Assembly: GCA_938031175.1 (NCBI GenBank)
Contig: CALHGZ010000007.1
Span: forward strand, 128,999-192,998
Length of the DNA: 64,000 bases
Reading direction: 5' to 3'
From: Candidatus Kapaibacterium sp.
GTDB lineage: Bacteria > Bacteroidota > Ignavibacteria > Kapaibacteriales > UBA2268
Shown here: positions 55,392 to 64,000 of the stretch, piece by piece
How the letters are laid out: every line of letters begins with the position of its first letter
Numbering within the stretch: position 1 is the first letter of the stretch
Notes under the pieces: model-generated
What the model was told of the DNA's origin: nothing
What the model saw: only the letters and a program-made list of their open reading frames with translations
Databases searched by the model: none
Translations under genes and position numbers: made by a program

Positions 55392-57530
55392 ATGTTGCAA
55401 ATATTACAACATCAACGGACAGGAGATATAAAAGTACTGAAAGTACCAGCACCTGTGTGTCAAAAAAATGGCATTTTAGTAAGAACGATCAATTCCCTTA
55501 TCAGTGCTGGCACAGAGAGAGCCTCATTCGAAAGTACGAAGATGTCACTTCTTCAACGTGCAAAAAAGCACCCTGAGCAGCTAACACTACTTATCGAATA
55601 TTTTAAAAAAGAAGGCTTAAAAGCAACTATCAGCAAAGTAAAAAGTAAACTTGATTCATATAAGGTATTTGGGTATAGTGCTTCGGGTATAGTCATAGAA
55701 TCTCGCTCTAATAGATTTAGACCTGGCGATAGAGTTGCTTGTGCTGGTGCGGGGATAGCTATGCATTCTGAAATATTGAGTGTGCCACAGAATTTAGCAG
55801 CTAAAATTCCTGAAAATGTCGACTTCGAAAGTGCTGCATATACGACAGTAGGTACAATAGCTTTGCAAGGAATTCGGCAAACAGAACCCAGAATTGGTGA
55901 ATTTATTGCGGTTATCGGTTTGGGTTTAATTGGACTGATTACTGTACAAATTCTAAAAGCTAATGGCTGCAAGGTGATTGGACTTGATATAAAGGAAGAA
56001 AATTTCGAGTTAGCCCAAAAAGTGGGCTGTGATATATGTTTTCCCAGCCAAAAAATTGCTAAGGATGATATTTTATCATATACAAAGGGACTTGGATGCG
56101 ATGCAGTAATAATTACAGCAAGCGCAAAGTCTAATGAACCGATAGAATTGGCTTTGGATATTAGCAGAAAGAAAGGTAAGATAGTAATAGTTGGCGATAT
56201 TGGAATGAATTTGCCTCGATCACCATTTTATGAAAAAGAATTAGACATTCGAATTTCTTGTAGTTACGGTCCCGGAAGATATGATGCAAAGTATGAATTA
56301 GAAGGGATTGATTATCCACCAGCTTACGTCCGTTGGACTGAAAATAGGAATATGTCTGCATTTCTGGAGCTTTTGTCCCAGGGCAAGGTAAATACAGCAG
56401 ATTTAACTACTCATCGCTTTGATATTAAGGATGCAATAAAAGCTTATAATTTAATTGCAGGAAAAAATAATGAGAAGTATCTCGGAATTATACTGAATTA
56501 CAGTACTAGCACTTCTGAAATTGATAGGAAAATTGTATTAAAAGAATTTCATGCTCGACAAGAGCTGGTTAAAATCGGATTAATAGGTGCAGGTAATTTT
56601 GCTCAATCAGTAATATTACCATCCTTGAAAAATGCAAAAACTGAATTAATTGGTGTCAGTTCGACAAATCCAGCTGAGCTAGCTGCAATAGGAAATAGAT
56701 GGGGATTTAGTTATGTTACCACTGATTCAATGAATATTATTAAAGATTCAAATGTAAATGCAATTTTTTGTACAACACCTCACGAGTATCATTCAACATT
56801 TGTAATAGAGGCAGTGAAGGCGAATAAACCAATATTTGTAGAGAAACCATTGTGTGTAAATGAAAAGCAACTGCAAGAAATTGAGGATACAGTTGCAAAA
56901 TACAGCGGTAGAATTATGGTTGGTTTTAATCGACGATTTTCACAATCATTTAAGATAATTAAGGAGCATTTCAGTAAATGTCCTGATCCAAAAGTTATGC
57001 ATTATAGGATAAGTGCCGGGCGATTGAGCAAAGAGCATTGGATTTACAATGATGCAAATAAGGGGCGTATAATTGGAGAAGTATGTCACTTTATTGATAC
57101 AATGGTATTTTTGACTGATGCTCAGCCAGTAATGATTTCAGCTTTCTCGATATCTGGTAATAATATTGAACTGGTTAACGAGGACAATGTGATTATCAAC
57201 ATTAAATTTAGTGATGGTTCTGTTGGTTCGATTTTATATACATCACAAGGGGCTAAATCCGTTGATAAAGAATATTTCGAATCTTTTAGTGGGATGAGGA
57301 CGTCAAAAATGTATAATTTTCAACGAATTGAATTATATGATGGAAAAGCACAAAAAATTATAAAATTGAATGGTGAAAAAGGTCATAACAACGAAGTTTT
57401 CGATTTTATAAAAGCAGTTAAAGAAGGTACACCAATGCCAATACCATTTGAACAAATAAAAGCAGTTACACTTTCAACATTTGCGATTCATAGATCATTG
57501 CAATACTCTGAAATAATTGAAATAAAGTAA
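55392..57530 (+). CDS. Fused zinc-alcohol-dehydrogenase-like and Gfo/Idh/MocA oxidoreductase
   Basis: A 712-residue two-domain protein. Residues 1-370 are a medium-chain dehydrogenase/reductase (SLISAGTERASFESTKMS; VFGYSASGIVIE; GDRVACAGAGIAMHSE; NAD motif AVIGLGLIGLITVQILKANG). From about residue 390 comes a Gfo/Idh/MocA dehydrogenase (KIGLIGAGNFAQSVILPSLK; FVEKPLCVNEKQLQEIE; VGFNRRFSQSF; GEVCHFIDTMVFL). Such fusions occur beside exopolysaccharide or glycan gene clusters and likely redox-modify a sugar. A conserved zinc-binding cysteine is not evident in the MDR part. It is followed by a GH2-like gene after 16 bases. Confidence 0.82.
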   Translation: MLQILQHQRTGDIKVLKVPAPVCQKNGILVRTINSLISAGTERASFESTKMSLLQRAKKHPEQLTLLIEYFKKEGLKATISKVKSKLDSYKVFGYSASGIVIESRSNRFRPGDRVACAGAGIAMHSEILSVPQNLAAKIPENVDFESAAYTTVGTIALQGIRQTEPRIGEFIAVIGLGLIGLITVQILKANGCKVIGLDIKEENFELAQKVGCDICFPSQKIAKDDILSYTKGLGCDAVIITASAKSNEPIELALDISRKKGKIVIVGDIGMNLPRSPFYEKELDIRISCSYGPGRYDAKYELEGIDYPPAYVRWTENRNMSAFLELLSQGKVNTADLTTHRFDIKDAIKAYNLIAGKNNEKYLGIILNYSTSTSEIDRKIVLKEFHARQELVKIGLIGAGNFAQSVILPSLKNAKTELIGVSSTNPAELAAIGNRWGFSYVTTDSMNIIKDSNVNAIFCTTPHEYHSTFVIEAVKANKPIFVEKPLCVNEKQLQEIEDTVAKYSGRIMVGFNRRFSQSFKIIKEHFSKCPDPKVMHYRISAGRLSKEHWIYNDANKGRIIGEVCHFIDTMVFLTDAQPVMISAFSISGNNIELVNEDNVIINIKFSDGSVGSILYTSQGAKSVDKEYFESFSGMRTSKMYNFQRIELYDGKAQKIIKLNGEKGHNNEVFDFIKAVKEGTPMPIPFEQIKAVTLSTFAIHRSLQYSEIIEIK

Positions 57531-57546
57531 ATATTAAGAGAAATTT

Positions 57547-60141
57547 ATGAGATTAAAGAAAACTTTGAACATTAAATTAATAACGATTTTATTATTACTA
57601 AATGTAAATATTTTAATATGTCAGAAATTTGAAGATGTTGCTAGTCCGTATTCCAAATCAACTACTCGTTTTGTAGTAAACTTGGCTGGTAATTGGGAAA
57701 AGTCGCACGATGGAAAGGTTTGGACAACAGTTAAATTACCTGCATCAGAAAATTTTGCTGAAAAAATCATATATCGTAGAAATATCAAAATTGATAAAGA
57801 TTTGGTTGATAGATATACTTGGTATTTAAATTTCTATGGGGTGAATGACCAGCTTGAAATATATATAAATGAACAATTCGTTGGCAGGTATTTAAGCGGA
57901 ATGTGTCCGTTTGAAGTAAGAATACCGAAGCAAATGATAATTGCTGAAAACAATTCAATTAAATTTATTATTACACCAGCTTCTAATATTTCGTATCAGC
58001 TTAATGTTCAATCATTATATCCAAAAAAGATATATAGTGGAATCATTCGCGACATATTTTTAATCGGTGTTCCTCAAGTTTGGATTAGCGAGGTAAGATA
58101 TTCAACACAAAATGTAGGTAACTCGTTTAATCTTGATTTTAATTTAAGCATATCATCAGCAGATATTAAGCAATTATTTGCCAATTTAAAAGATACAGCC
58201 GGTTTAAATATAGCACCGAAAAAATCTGCTTCTGTTGAGCTATTTATTAAAAGTTTTGATGGTAATATAACTATTTCACAATCTCAGGTAAAATCAATAA
58301 ATATTGAACAGGAACGAACAGAAACTTTGAGCTTTAGTTTTTCCGGTTTAAGTGTCATTCCTTGGACGCCTGATAATCCGGTATTATATAAGGCATATCT
58401 CAGAGTATTGATAGAAGGCAAAAAAATAGATGAGCGTGTAATTAATATCGGTTTTAAAACTGTGGTTACAGCTTTAAAGGATAATAAAAAGAAAATATTT
58501 CTAAATGGCAAGGAATTTCAAATTAAAGCTGTTACTTATATTGAAGATTATCCTGGAAGTGGTCAGACGCTTAGTTTAAAAAGAATGGAAACAGATTTTG
58601 AAATTTTTAAAACGCTTGGTATCAATACTATAAGGTTCAAGTACTCCCCTCCGCATCCATATATGTCATACTTATGTGATATATATGGTATTCTGATGAT
58701 GATTGAATTGCCAATTTATGAAATTCCGTCATCATTACTTCTTACCGATGAAGTTAAAGTTAGGATGACTAACATTACTAAGCGATATTTAACAGCTTAT
58801 GATAATTATGTATCTTTGTTGTCATGGGGATTTTCCGATGGGGTTGATGAATCTGAAGATTTAAATCAATTTACAAAAACAATCAATTCACTAATCAGGG
58901 AATCATCAAATAAACTGACCTACAAGGTTGTTTTAGCCAATGATAGCGAAATCAATCTTGATTATGTTGATTTCATTGTATTAAGAACAGAACGAATATC
59001 AAAAAGCTTGAGCAAAATAGTAAATCAATTGAAATCAATTGTCAATGAACTTAAGGATACCATTCCTATTGCATTTAATTATGGAATACTAGTTCAAACC
59101 GATAATCACAACGGTTATTCGGACCCATTTTCGCTCGAAGCTCAGGCATTTTATCTGATGAACTTATACCTATTAAGCGAAGAACTCGGCATCAGTGGAA
59201 ATATAATCAATACATTCAACGATTACCTGACTCAAACACCTATTTTGATAACAAATAATGATGTTGCATACCTTTATTCGGGTGGAATTGTAAGCAGAAC
59301 AAGGGAATATAGGTTAGCATTTTCAACTCTACAGGCACTTTTCAATAACGAGAAAAAACCCTTGTTGAATGCAGGTAGTTATACCGAACAATCACCAGTA
59401 ATTTACATAGTTGTAGGCATTTTCCTTGGTATAATATTGGTGATGATGTTAAATAGATACCGTAGATTCAGAGAATATCTATTACGATCCGTTCTTCGTC
59501 CTTATAATTTTTACGCTGATATAAGAGATCAAAGAATTATTTCGACAATACAAACAATAATTCTCTCTTTTGTGATTTCTGCAATATTAGGAATATACCT
59601 CGGCTCAATTTTATACTTTTACAAAACCAATATTATTGCCCAATATCTGCTAAATACTTTAATCAAGAGTCACAATATTTTGGATTGGCTTTATAGAATA
59701 ATTTGGCATCCTGAATTCAATTTTTTAATTTTAACAGTAATAATATTCCTAAAAATTTTGGTTTTCGCAGGAATATTAAAATTATTCTCATTATTCATAA
59801 AAAGTAAAATTTATTTTAGTGATACTTTTACCATAGTAACCTGGAGTGGTGTTCCGGTCATCATGCTACTACCATTTGCTATAATTTTGAATAGATTATT
59901 GCAATACGAACCTCAATTCAGCCAATGGGCTTTGTTATTGATAGCAATAATTTCAATTTGGATTTTATTTAGAATGTTAAAAGCAACAATTGTTGTTTAT
60001 GATATACCACCTGTGAAAGTTTATTCAATTGGATTTGCAATACTTTTAGTGTCAATTTTGGTAATTTTAGCTGTTTATCAAATTAAATATTATATTTTTT
60101 CGTATTTAAATTATTTCTTTAATATTTTAGCTTATCATTAG
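57547..60141 (+). CDS. GH2-like pseudoenzyme fused to a polytopic membrane domain
   Basis: An 864-residue protein. After a signal-like N-terminus (IKLITILLLLNVNILICQ) come the GH2 jelly-roll domain (WYLNFYGVNDQLEIYINEQFVGRYLSG; YSGIIRDIFLIGVPQVWIS), an Ig-like domain (about 185-300), and a TIM-barrel domain (about 305-600). At the acid/base position, W..GNE in the family, this protein has WGFSDGVDES (from Trp427), and at the nucleophile, usually a Glu before YG, it has AFNYG with Asn511. So both glutamates appear lost. From about residue 618 there are about six membrane segments, an unusual fusion. purC follows after eight bases. The function of the membrane part is not known; it may resemble Yip1-type domains. 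Confidence 0.75.
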   Translation: MRLKKTLNIKLITILLLLNVNILICQKFEDVASPYSKSTTRFVVNLAGNWEKSHDGKVWTTVKLPASENFAEKIIYRRNIKIDKDLVDRYTWYLNFYGVNDQLEIYINEQFVGRYLSGMCPFEVRIPKQMIIAENNSIKFIITPASNISYQLNVQSLYPKKIYSGIIRDIFLIGVPQVWISEVRYSTQNVGNSFNLDFNLSISSADIKQLFANLKDTAGLNIAPKKSASVELFIKSFDGNITISQSQVKSINIEQERTETLSFSFSGLSVIPWTPDNPVLYKAYLRVLIEGKKIDERVINIGFKTVVTALKDNKKKIFLNGKEFQIKAVTYIEDYPGSGQTLSLKRMETDFEIFKTLGINTIRFKYSPPHPYMSYLCDIYGILMMIELPIYEIPSSLLLTDEVKVRMTNITKRYLTAYDNYVSLLSWGFSDGVDESEDLNQFTKTINSLIRESSNKLTYKVVLANDSEINLDYVDFIVLRTERISKSLSKIVNQLKSIVNELKDTIPIAFNYGILVQTDNHNGYSDPFSLEAQAFYLMNLYLLSEELGISGNIINTFNDYLTQTPILITNNDVAYLYSGGIVSRTREYRLAFSTLQALFNNEKKPLLNAGSYTEQSPVIYIVVGIFLGIILVMMLNRYRRFREYLLRSVLRPYNFYADIRDQRIISTIQTIILSFVISAILGIYLGSILYFYKTNIIAQYLLNTLIKSHNILDWLYRIIWHPEFNFLILTVIIFLKILVFAGILKLFSLFIKSKIYFSDTFTIVTWSGVPVIMLLPFAIILNRLLQYEPQFSQWALLLIAIISIWILFRMLKATIVVYDIPPVKVYSIGFAILLVSILVILAVYQIKYYIFSYLNYFFNILAYH

Positions 60142-60149
60142 GAGAGAAA

Positions 60150-61028
60150 ATGGAGACATTAAGAATAACAAATATGCCAGAATTAAGTAACTTTCGCCGT
60201 GGTAAGGTGAGAGATATTTATGAATTCGAAAATGAATTACTAATTGTAGCAACTGATAGAATATCAGCATTCGATGTTGTTATGGAGGAACCAGTACCTG
60301 GTAAAGGTAAATTCCTTTCCTCACTTTCATACTTTTGGTTTGAAAAGACAAAGCATATAATTGCAAATCATTTTATAACAAATAATGTAGATGAATATCC
60401 TGATATACTGAAAAAATACAGAGACCAATTAGATGGTCGTTCTATGCTTGTACGTAAGTGCAAGCCATTGCCTGTTGAGTTTATTGTGAGGGGTTATATT
60501 GCAGGCTCTGGTTGGAAAGAATATCAGAAATCTGGCACTATCTGCCAGATACCCTTGCCTGAAGGATTGATAGAGTTTTCTAAGTTGCCTGAACCTATAT
60601 TTACTCCTTCAACAAAAGCAGAAGTTGGACATGACGAAAATATTAATTTTGATAAATCGGTAGAATTGCTTGGAGAGGAGTTGGCTGTTCGGTTGCGGGA
60701 TAAAGCTATTGAATTGTATAAATTTGGGGCTGAATATTTAGAGAAAAAAGGTATAATTCTTGCAGATACGAAATTTGAATTTGGTAAGACTGAAGACGGA
60801 GAAATTATTTTAATTGATGAAGCTCTTACGCCTGATTCATCAAGGTTTTGGCTCAAAGAATTTTATGAGCCAGGCAAACCACAAGTTCAATTTGATAAAC
60901 AGATTTTAAGAGATTATTTGGAAACTTTGGATTGGAATAAACAACCACCTCCACCCAAAATACCGAAAGAGATAATTGAAAAAATATCCGAGGTTTATAA
61001 AGATATCTATAAAAGAATTGTTGATTAA
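60150..61028 (+). CDS. purC: Phosphoribosylaminoimidazole-succinocarboxamide synthase
   Basis: A 292-residue SAICAR synthetase of the purine pathway, joining CAIR and aspartate with ATP. Motifs seen are RRGKVRDIYEFENELLIVATDRISAFDVVM at the N-terminus, KPLPVEFIVRGYIAGSGWKEYQKSGT, FTPSTKAEVGHDENI, and GEIILIDEALTPDSSRFW. The length is typical of the longer, yeast-like form. Ribosome site AGGAG sits eight bases before the ATG. Its stop is 37 bases from the end of the opposing radical SAM gene. Confidence 0.95.
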   Translation: METLRITNMPELSNFRRGKVRDIYEFENELLIVATDRISAFDVVMEEPVPGKGKFLSSLSYFWFEKTKHIIANHFITNNVDEYPDILKKYRDQLDGRSMLVRKCKPLPVEFIVRGYIAGSGWKEYQKSGTICQIPLPEGLIEFSKLPEPIFTPSTKAEVGHDENINFDKSVELLGEELAVRLRDKAIELYKFGAEYLEKKGIILADTKFEFGKTEDGEIILIDEALTPDSSRFWLKEFYEPGKPQVQFDKQILRDYLETLDWNKQPPPPKIPKEIIEKISEVYKDIYKRIVD

Positions 61029-61065
61029 AGCGATGAATTTGAAAATACGCTCAACTTGAAGTTGA

Positions 61066-62097
61066 TCAAAATAAATTTTCTGTATGTGTTCTAAAGCATC
61101 GGGGATCTTTGCCGTAGATACCTAAACCGGCAGCATAAGCTCTAGAACGACAACCCCAACATATATCATTGATTGTGCACCGACGGCAATCATCGGGCAA
61201 ATTTTCATTATGTTTAAATTTTTTGAAAATTAGATAATCTCGATTATTATTTACAATGTTATAGAATGATTCATTATTAACATTGCCTGAGGATGTTTCT
61301 CTAATAGTTGCACAAGGTGTTACATACCCATCATTGAGAACAGCAACAGTAGCGGAACAATATTGTTTATTGACACAATTCATCGGTAAATGCTTAACGT
61401 CCATAAAGTTTTTGAAATGCTCATAAACGAGAGCCACGTCCTTTTCGTCGGGAATAAATTTCTCAAGCCAAAATTTATCCATATCGGGCCGAAGATACGT
61501 ATGATAAATATTCAGCGAAATTGAAACCCCGAGCGAATAAAAAAAATCCATAGTTTTAATCATATCCTCTGGTGGTTGGAGTCCTGTATAAGTAACAGAA
61601 TTTAAAATCTGATCAGCAGGATACCCAATATCGAGAAGATATTTGAGAGCATCAATGATAATCTGGATGTCTCGTTCATTGCGGTTTGGATGTAGGATTT
61701 TGTGAATTTTCGGATCAATTGTGGATATATGAATTGAAATCAATCCATTTTTACAGAGCTCTGCTGTTTTTCGAGCTATAGTTTTATTTGAGAGAGGTAA
61801 TCCCCCTGTCCACATATTATTTTTAAAGCCCAAATTTTCAGCATATTTCATAAATTCGAAAACGGATTTTCGAAGAAGTGGTTCTCCGCCGAGCCATTCG
61901 ATAGCTGTAATTCCTAATTTTTTCGCATCGTCAAGTATATTATAAATCTTTTCGTCGCTTATTTGATTGAGACTATTCGGTAATGCATTCATATAACAAT
62001 AAATGCAGTTCTGATAGCAAACATCACCAATTTCAAGCTGTAAGGAATAGAATCTGTTCTCAAGGTAGGCGGTATCGAGTGCTTTAAAATCTATCAT
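61066..62097 (-). CDS. Radical SAM protein with SPASM-like C-terminal cysteines
   Basis: A 343-residue radical SAM enzyme. The [4Fe-4S] site is Cys27-x3-Cys31-x2-Cys34 (GDVCYQNCIYCYMN), followed by the GGEPLL motif (AIEWLGGEPLLRKSV). The C-terminal part has cysteines in CVNKQYCSATVAVLNDGYVTPCATI and DDCRRCTINDICWGCRSRAYAAGL, matching an auxiliary cluster (SPASM) domain as in peptide- and enzyme-modifying radical SAM proteins. No precursor peptide or target protein is evident in the vicinity. It lies downstream of the histidine kinase with a 74-base gap and may be in the same transcript. Substrate unknown. Confidence 0.82.
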   Translation of the reverse strand: MIDFKALDTAYLENRFYSLQLEIGDVCYQNCIYCYMNALPNSLNQISDEKIYNILDDAKKLGITAIEWLGGEPLLRKSVFEFMKYAENLGFKNNMWTGGLPLSNKTIARKTAELCKNGLISIHISTIDPKIHKILHPNRNERDIQIIIDALKYLLDIGYPADQILNSVTYTGLQPPEDMIKTMDFFYSLGVSISLNIYHTYLRPDMDKFWLEKFIPDEKDVALVYEHFKNFMDVKHLPMNCVNKQYCSATVAVLNDGYVTPCATIRETSSGNVNNESFYNIVNNNRDYLIFKKFKHNENLPDDCRRCTINDICWGCRSRAYAAGLGIYGKDPRCFRTHTENLF

Positions 62098-62171
62098 TTT
62101 TAATAAAAATGTTCTTGTACAGCATTAGATTTAAACGAATAAAGATTAAGATTTATTATTGATTACTATAT

Positions 62172-63854
62172 TCAATTTTGTATTTTTGGTAATATAATAG
62201 TAAAATTAGTTCCTTTGCCCGGGATACTTTCGACTGTAATAGTTCCACCAAAATTTTTGATAATACTGTAACTCACTGATAAACCGAGTCCAGTACCTTT
62301 GCCAACAGGCTTAGTAGTAAAAAATGGGAGGAAAATTTTATCAATATGTTCTTTACTTATTCCTAAGCCAGTATCAGTAACAGATATATAGACATTTTTG
62401 TCGTCATAAAATGTTTTGACTGTTATAGTTCCCGGAGGGACAATTGCATCAGCAGCATTGTTCAACAGATTTATAATAACTTGTCTAAATTGGTTTTGGT
62501 CAATCATTACATCAGGTAGATTTGGCTCATAGTTCTTTAAAATTTTTATATTTTTTAATAGCATTTCGTGTTCGAAGAATCCTGAGATAAAATCTTCGAT
62601 AATATCATTGACATTGTGAGCTTTAATTTCGAAATCGTGTTTTCTAACGAAAGTGAGTAGCTTTTTGTTTATTTCCTTACATCTAAATACTGCCTTCATA
62701 ATTTTATCGAAGTGAACATTTAAATCAGAAATTTTTTTATTAACGTTGAATCTTGGATTTGCATAGTCTTGCATAATGCCGACTTCATTTGCAATTATAT
62801 TAAGAGGATTACCAATTTCGTGGGCAATTCCTGCGGCTAATTCACCGATTGTAACTAGTTTAGAAGCTTGTTCTAGTTGGATTTTAACAATATCGTTTTC
62901 ATACTCAATTTCAACTACTTTTTTTGAACGGAAAATAATTATCAAAATCAAAAGAATTATAACTAAAATTGAGGCAATAATTAGATTACTAATTTTTTTG
63001 TTTTGGAATAAACTAGAACCATAATTTTTGGGGAATACAATAACAGCCCAATTTACATTACTTAGCCAAGAATATGAATATTTTAATTTTTGGTTCTTGT
63101 GTATTGTAGTGCTTATTCCATAACTATGAGTATATGGTGGATTAAAGGGTGAAATTTCGAGTAAATTTCCAATATCTTCTCTAACGAGTTGATATTCGCT
63201 TATATTGTTGATTATTGCGATATTTACATCCTGCGATTTTTCAAATGAGGTTATTGAACGGTAGATGATTGCGGGGTCAAGTGATGATTTGAAAATCCAC
63301 AAATGACTATTATTTTGTCTTTTTACAGCAATTGTAAAATGGGGGGCTTTACGAAGACCAAGATATATATCAGTGATGACATACCTATTATGGCTTTTAA
63401 TTAAATCATTAAACCATTTTTCCTTACTATAGTCTTTTTTTTCTAGAAATTTAAGAGGTCCGCTATAGCTTATTTGTATACCACTTGAATCAAAAAAACC
63501 TAAATCGATAAATGAATCGCTATCTTTTTTTAATTGTTTTAAGAAAAAGTCCAATTCATCATTGTCAGGTTGGTCTGTTATAAAGGGACCATCAATAATA
63601 TTCATTAGATTAACAAGGCGTTCATGTAGATAAATGTCAAGTATTCTTGATTGACTTTCTGCAATAGATAAAATATGGCGATTTTCTGATTCATCAATTA
63701 GCTCGAGATATTCGTAATTCAGAAAAATTAGCAAAAGTAAAAAAGGTGCTAAATAGGTTATTGAAAGCCTAAGGATATGTTTTTTGCGTAAATCGCGATA
63801 ATGCCTCTCCCTTAATGGGTCTAATTTATTTAAGAGTAAATTGCTTTTTGGCAT
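62172..63854 (-). CDS. Membrane sensor histidine kinase (NtrB/ZraS-like catalytic core)
   Basis: A 560-residue kinase: a membrane helix at about 33-50, an extracytoplasmic sensor region to about residue 285 (probably Cache-like), a second helix (LIIASILVILLLILIIIF), the DHp helix with phosphate-accepting His345 (AAGIAHEIGNPLNIIANEVG), and a full ATP-binding domain (VIINLLNNAADAI; VTDTGLGISKEHIDKIFLPF; GKGTGLGLSVSYSIIKNFGG; GKGTNFTIILP). The start overlaps the stop of the preceding gene by one base. No response regulator is visible in the window on this side. The sensed signal is unknown. Confidence 0.9.
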   Translation of the reverse strand: MPKSNLLLNKLDPLRERHYRDLRKKHILRLSITYLAPFLLLLIFLNYEYLELIDESENRHILSIAESQSRILDIYLHERLVNLMNIIDGPFITDQPDNDELDFFLKQLKKDSDSFIDLGFFDSSGIQISYSGPLKFLEKKDYSKEKWFNDLIKSHNRYVITDIYLGLRKAPHFTIAVKRQNNSHLWIFKSSLDPAIIYRSITSFEKSQDVNIAIINNISEYQLVREDIGNLLEISPFNPPYTHSYGISTTIHKNQKLKYSYSWLSNVNWAVIVFPKNYGSSLFQNKKISNLIIASILVIILLILIIIFRSKKVVEIEYENDIVKIQLEQASKLVTIGELAAGIAHEIGNPLNIIANEVGIMQDYANPRFNVNKKISDLNVHFDKIMKAVFRCKEINKKLLTFVRKHDFEIKAHNVNDIIEDFISGFFEHEMLLKNIKILKNYEPNLPDVMIDQNQFRQVIINLLNNAADAIVPPGTITVKTFYDDKNVYISVTDTGLGISKEHIDKIFLPFFTTKPVGKGTGLGLSVSYSIIKNFGGTITVESIPGKGTNFTIILPKIQN

Positions 63855-64000
63855 TATTTTAAATCATTATCAAGTTTTTTTAATTCATCTATAATATCGA
63901 GTGCGTTTTCAGCACCTAATGGCAGATTTTTTGTTTTTTCCATTAATTGCTCAAGCAATTCTGGATCATTGGCAAATTTATTTTTCAATCTATGTTCATA
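63854..64000 (-). CDS. C-terminal end of an unidentified gene (partial)
   Basis: The frame enters from the right edge and ends in TAA at 63854-63856. The 48 residues seen are charged and helical (PELLEQLMEKTKNLPLGAEN; DELKKLDNDLK). Its stop overlaps the histidine kinase start by one base, so it belongs to the same operon. It could be a regulator partner, but this fragment does not identify a family. Confidence 0.5.
   Translation of the reverse strand, partial: YEHRLKNKFANDPELLEQLMEKTKNLPLGAENALDIIDELKKLDNDLK

Noticed and set aside
61051-61065. Palindrome TCAACTTGAAGTTGA between purC and the radical SAM gene
   Set aside because: It has practically no loop and is not followed by a proper T-tract on either strand, so it is not a convincing terminator; it could be a protein-binding site but nothing supports that.

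Overview
The window is low-GC DNA (my estimate is low to mid 30s percent) from a Bacteroidota/Chlorobiota-type bacterium. A full-length SprA (44602-51537), secreted proteins ending in type IX secretion (T9SS) sorting domains, and promoters of the TTTG...TAnnTTTG type all point there. Together with a flagellar MotB and a CsrA/FliW pair, I infer an Ignavibacteria/Kapabacteria-like lineage, meaning flagellar genes and T9SS in one genome. The exact taxon is not proven by the sequence.

Layout. (1) 1-122: the end of a histidine kinase. (2) 109-7611, minus strand: twelve intact, tightly packed phage-like genes. Read in transcription order they are a Mu-type head protease/scaffold, major capsid, capsid decoration protein and DUF1320 gp36-like protein; then a small membrane protein, a CHAP-like secreted hydrolase, a beta-rich protein, a fibre, a LamG-like protein and two small membrane proteins; and last a DUF935 (Mu gp29-like) portal. 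No terminase, tail, integrase/transposase or phage regulator is present. The block has a host-type promoter at 7663-7694. (3) 7791-11789: a rubredoxin too short for ordinary gene calling, a small T9SS cargo protein and a 1060-residue secreted repeat protein. (4) 12664-17279: folB-folK-dnaG-YbbR and a convergent outer-membrane protein. (5) 17394-21563: tRNA-Val and tRNA-Leu, then an accessory glycine-zipper protein with its own promoter and terminator, then about 2.5 kb of decayed coding sequence that includes a recognisable fossil ECF sigma factor and a nested inverted repeat. (6) 21634-33885, minus strand: thpR / DUF2142 / GT2 operon, tRNA-Ser, a kinase-like protein, hemB, hemC, response regulator, csrA, fliW, motB and a sortilin-like T9SS protein. 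(7) 34319-39924: gltX, class I aldolase, an ABC exporter half and mraY. (8) 39953-51537: tRNA-Val(CAC), a 1428-residue SBBP/T9SS protein and sprA. (9) 51673-61028: nfnA-nfnB (closed by a strong terminator), a membrane acyltransferase, a fused dehydrogenase/Gfo-Idh-MocA protein, a membrane-fused GH2-like protein that appears to have lost both catalytic glutamates, and purC. (10) 61066-64000, minus strand: a radical SAM/SPASM protein, a sensor histidine kinase, and the end of an unidentified gene coupled to it.

Most of the window is housekeeping. The parts that stand out are the head-only capsid operon, the tRNA-adjacent accessory locus with its graveyard, and the GH2-like pseudoenzyme.
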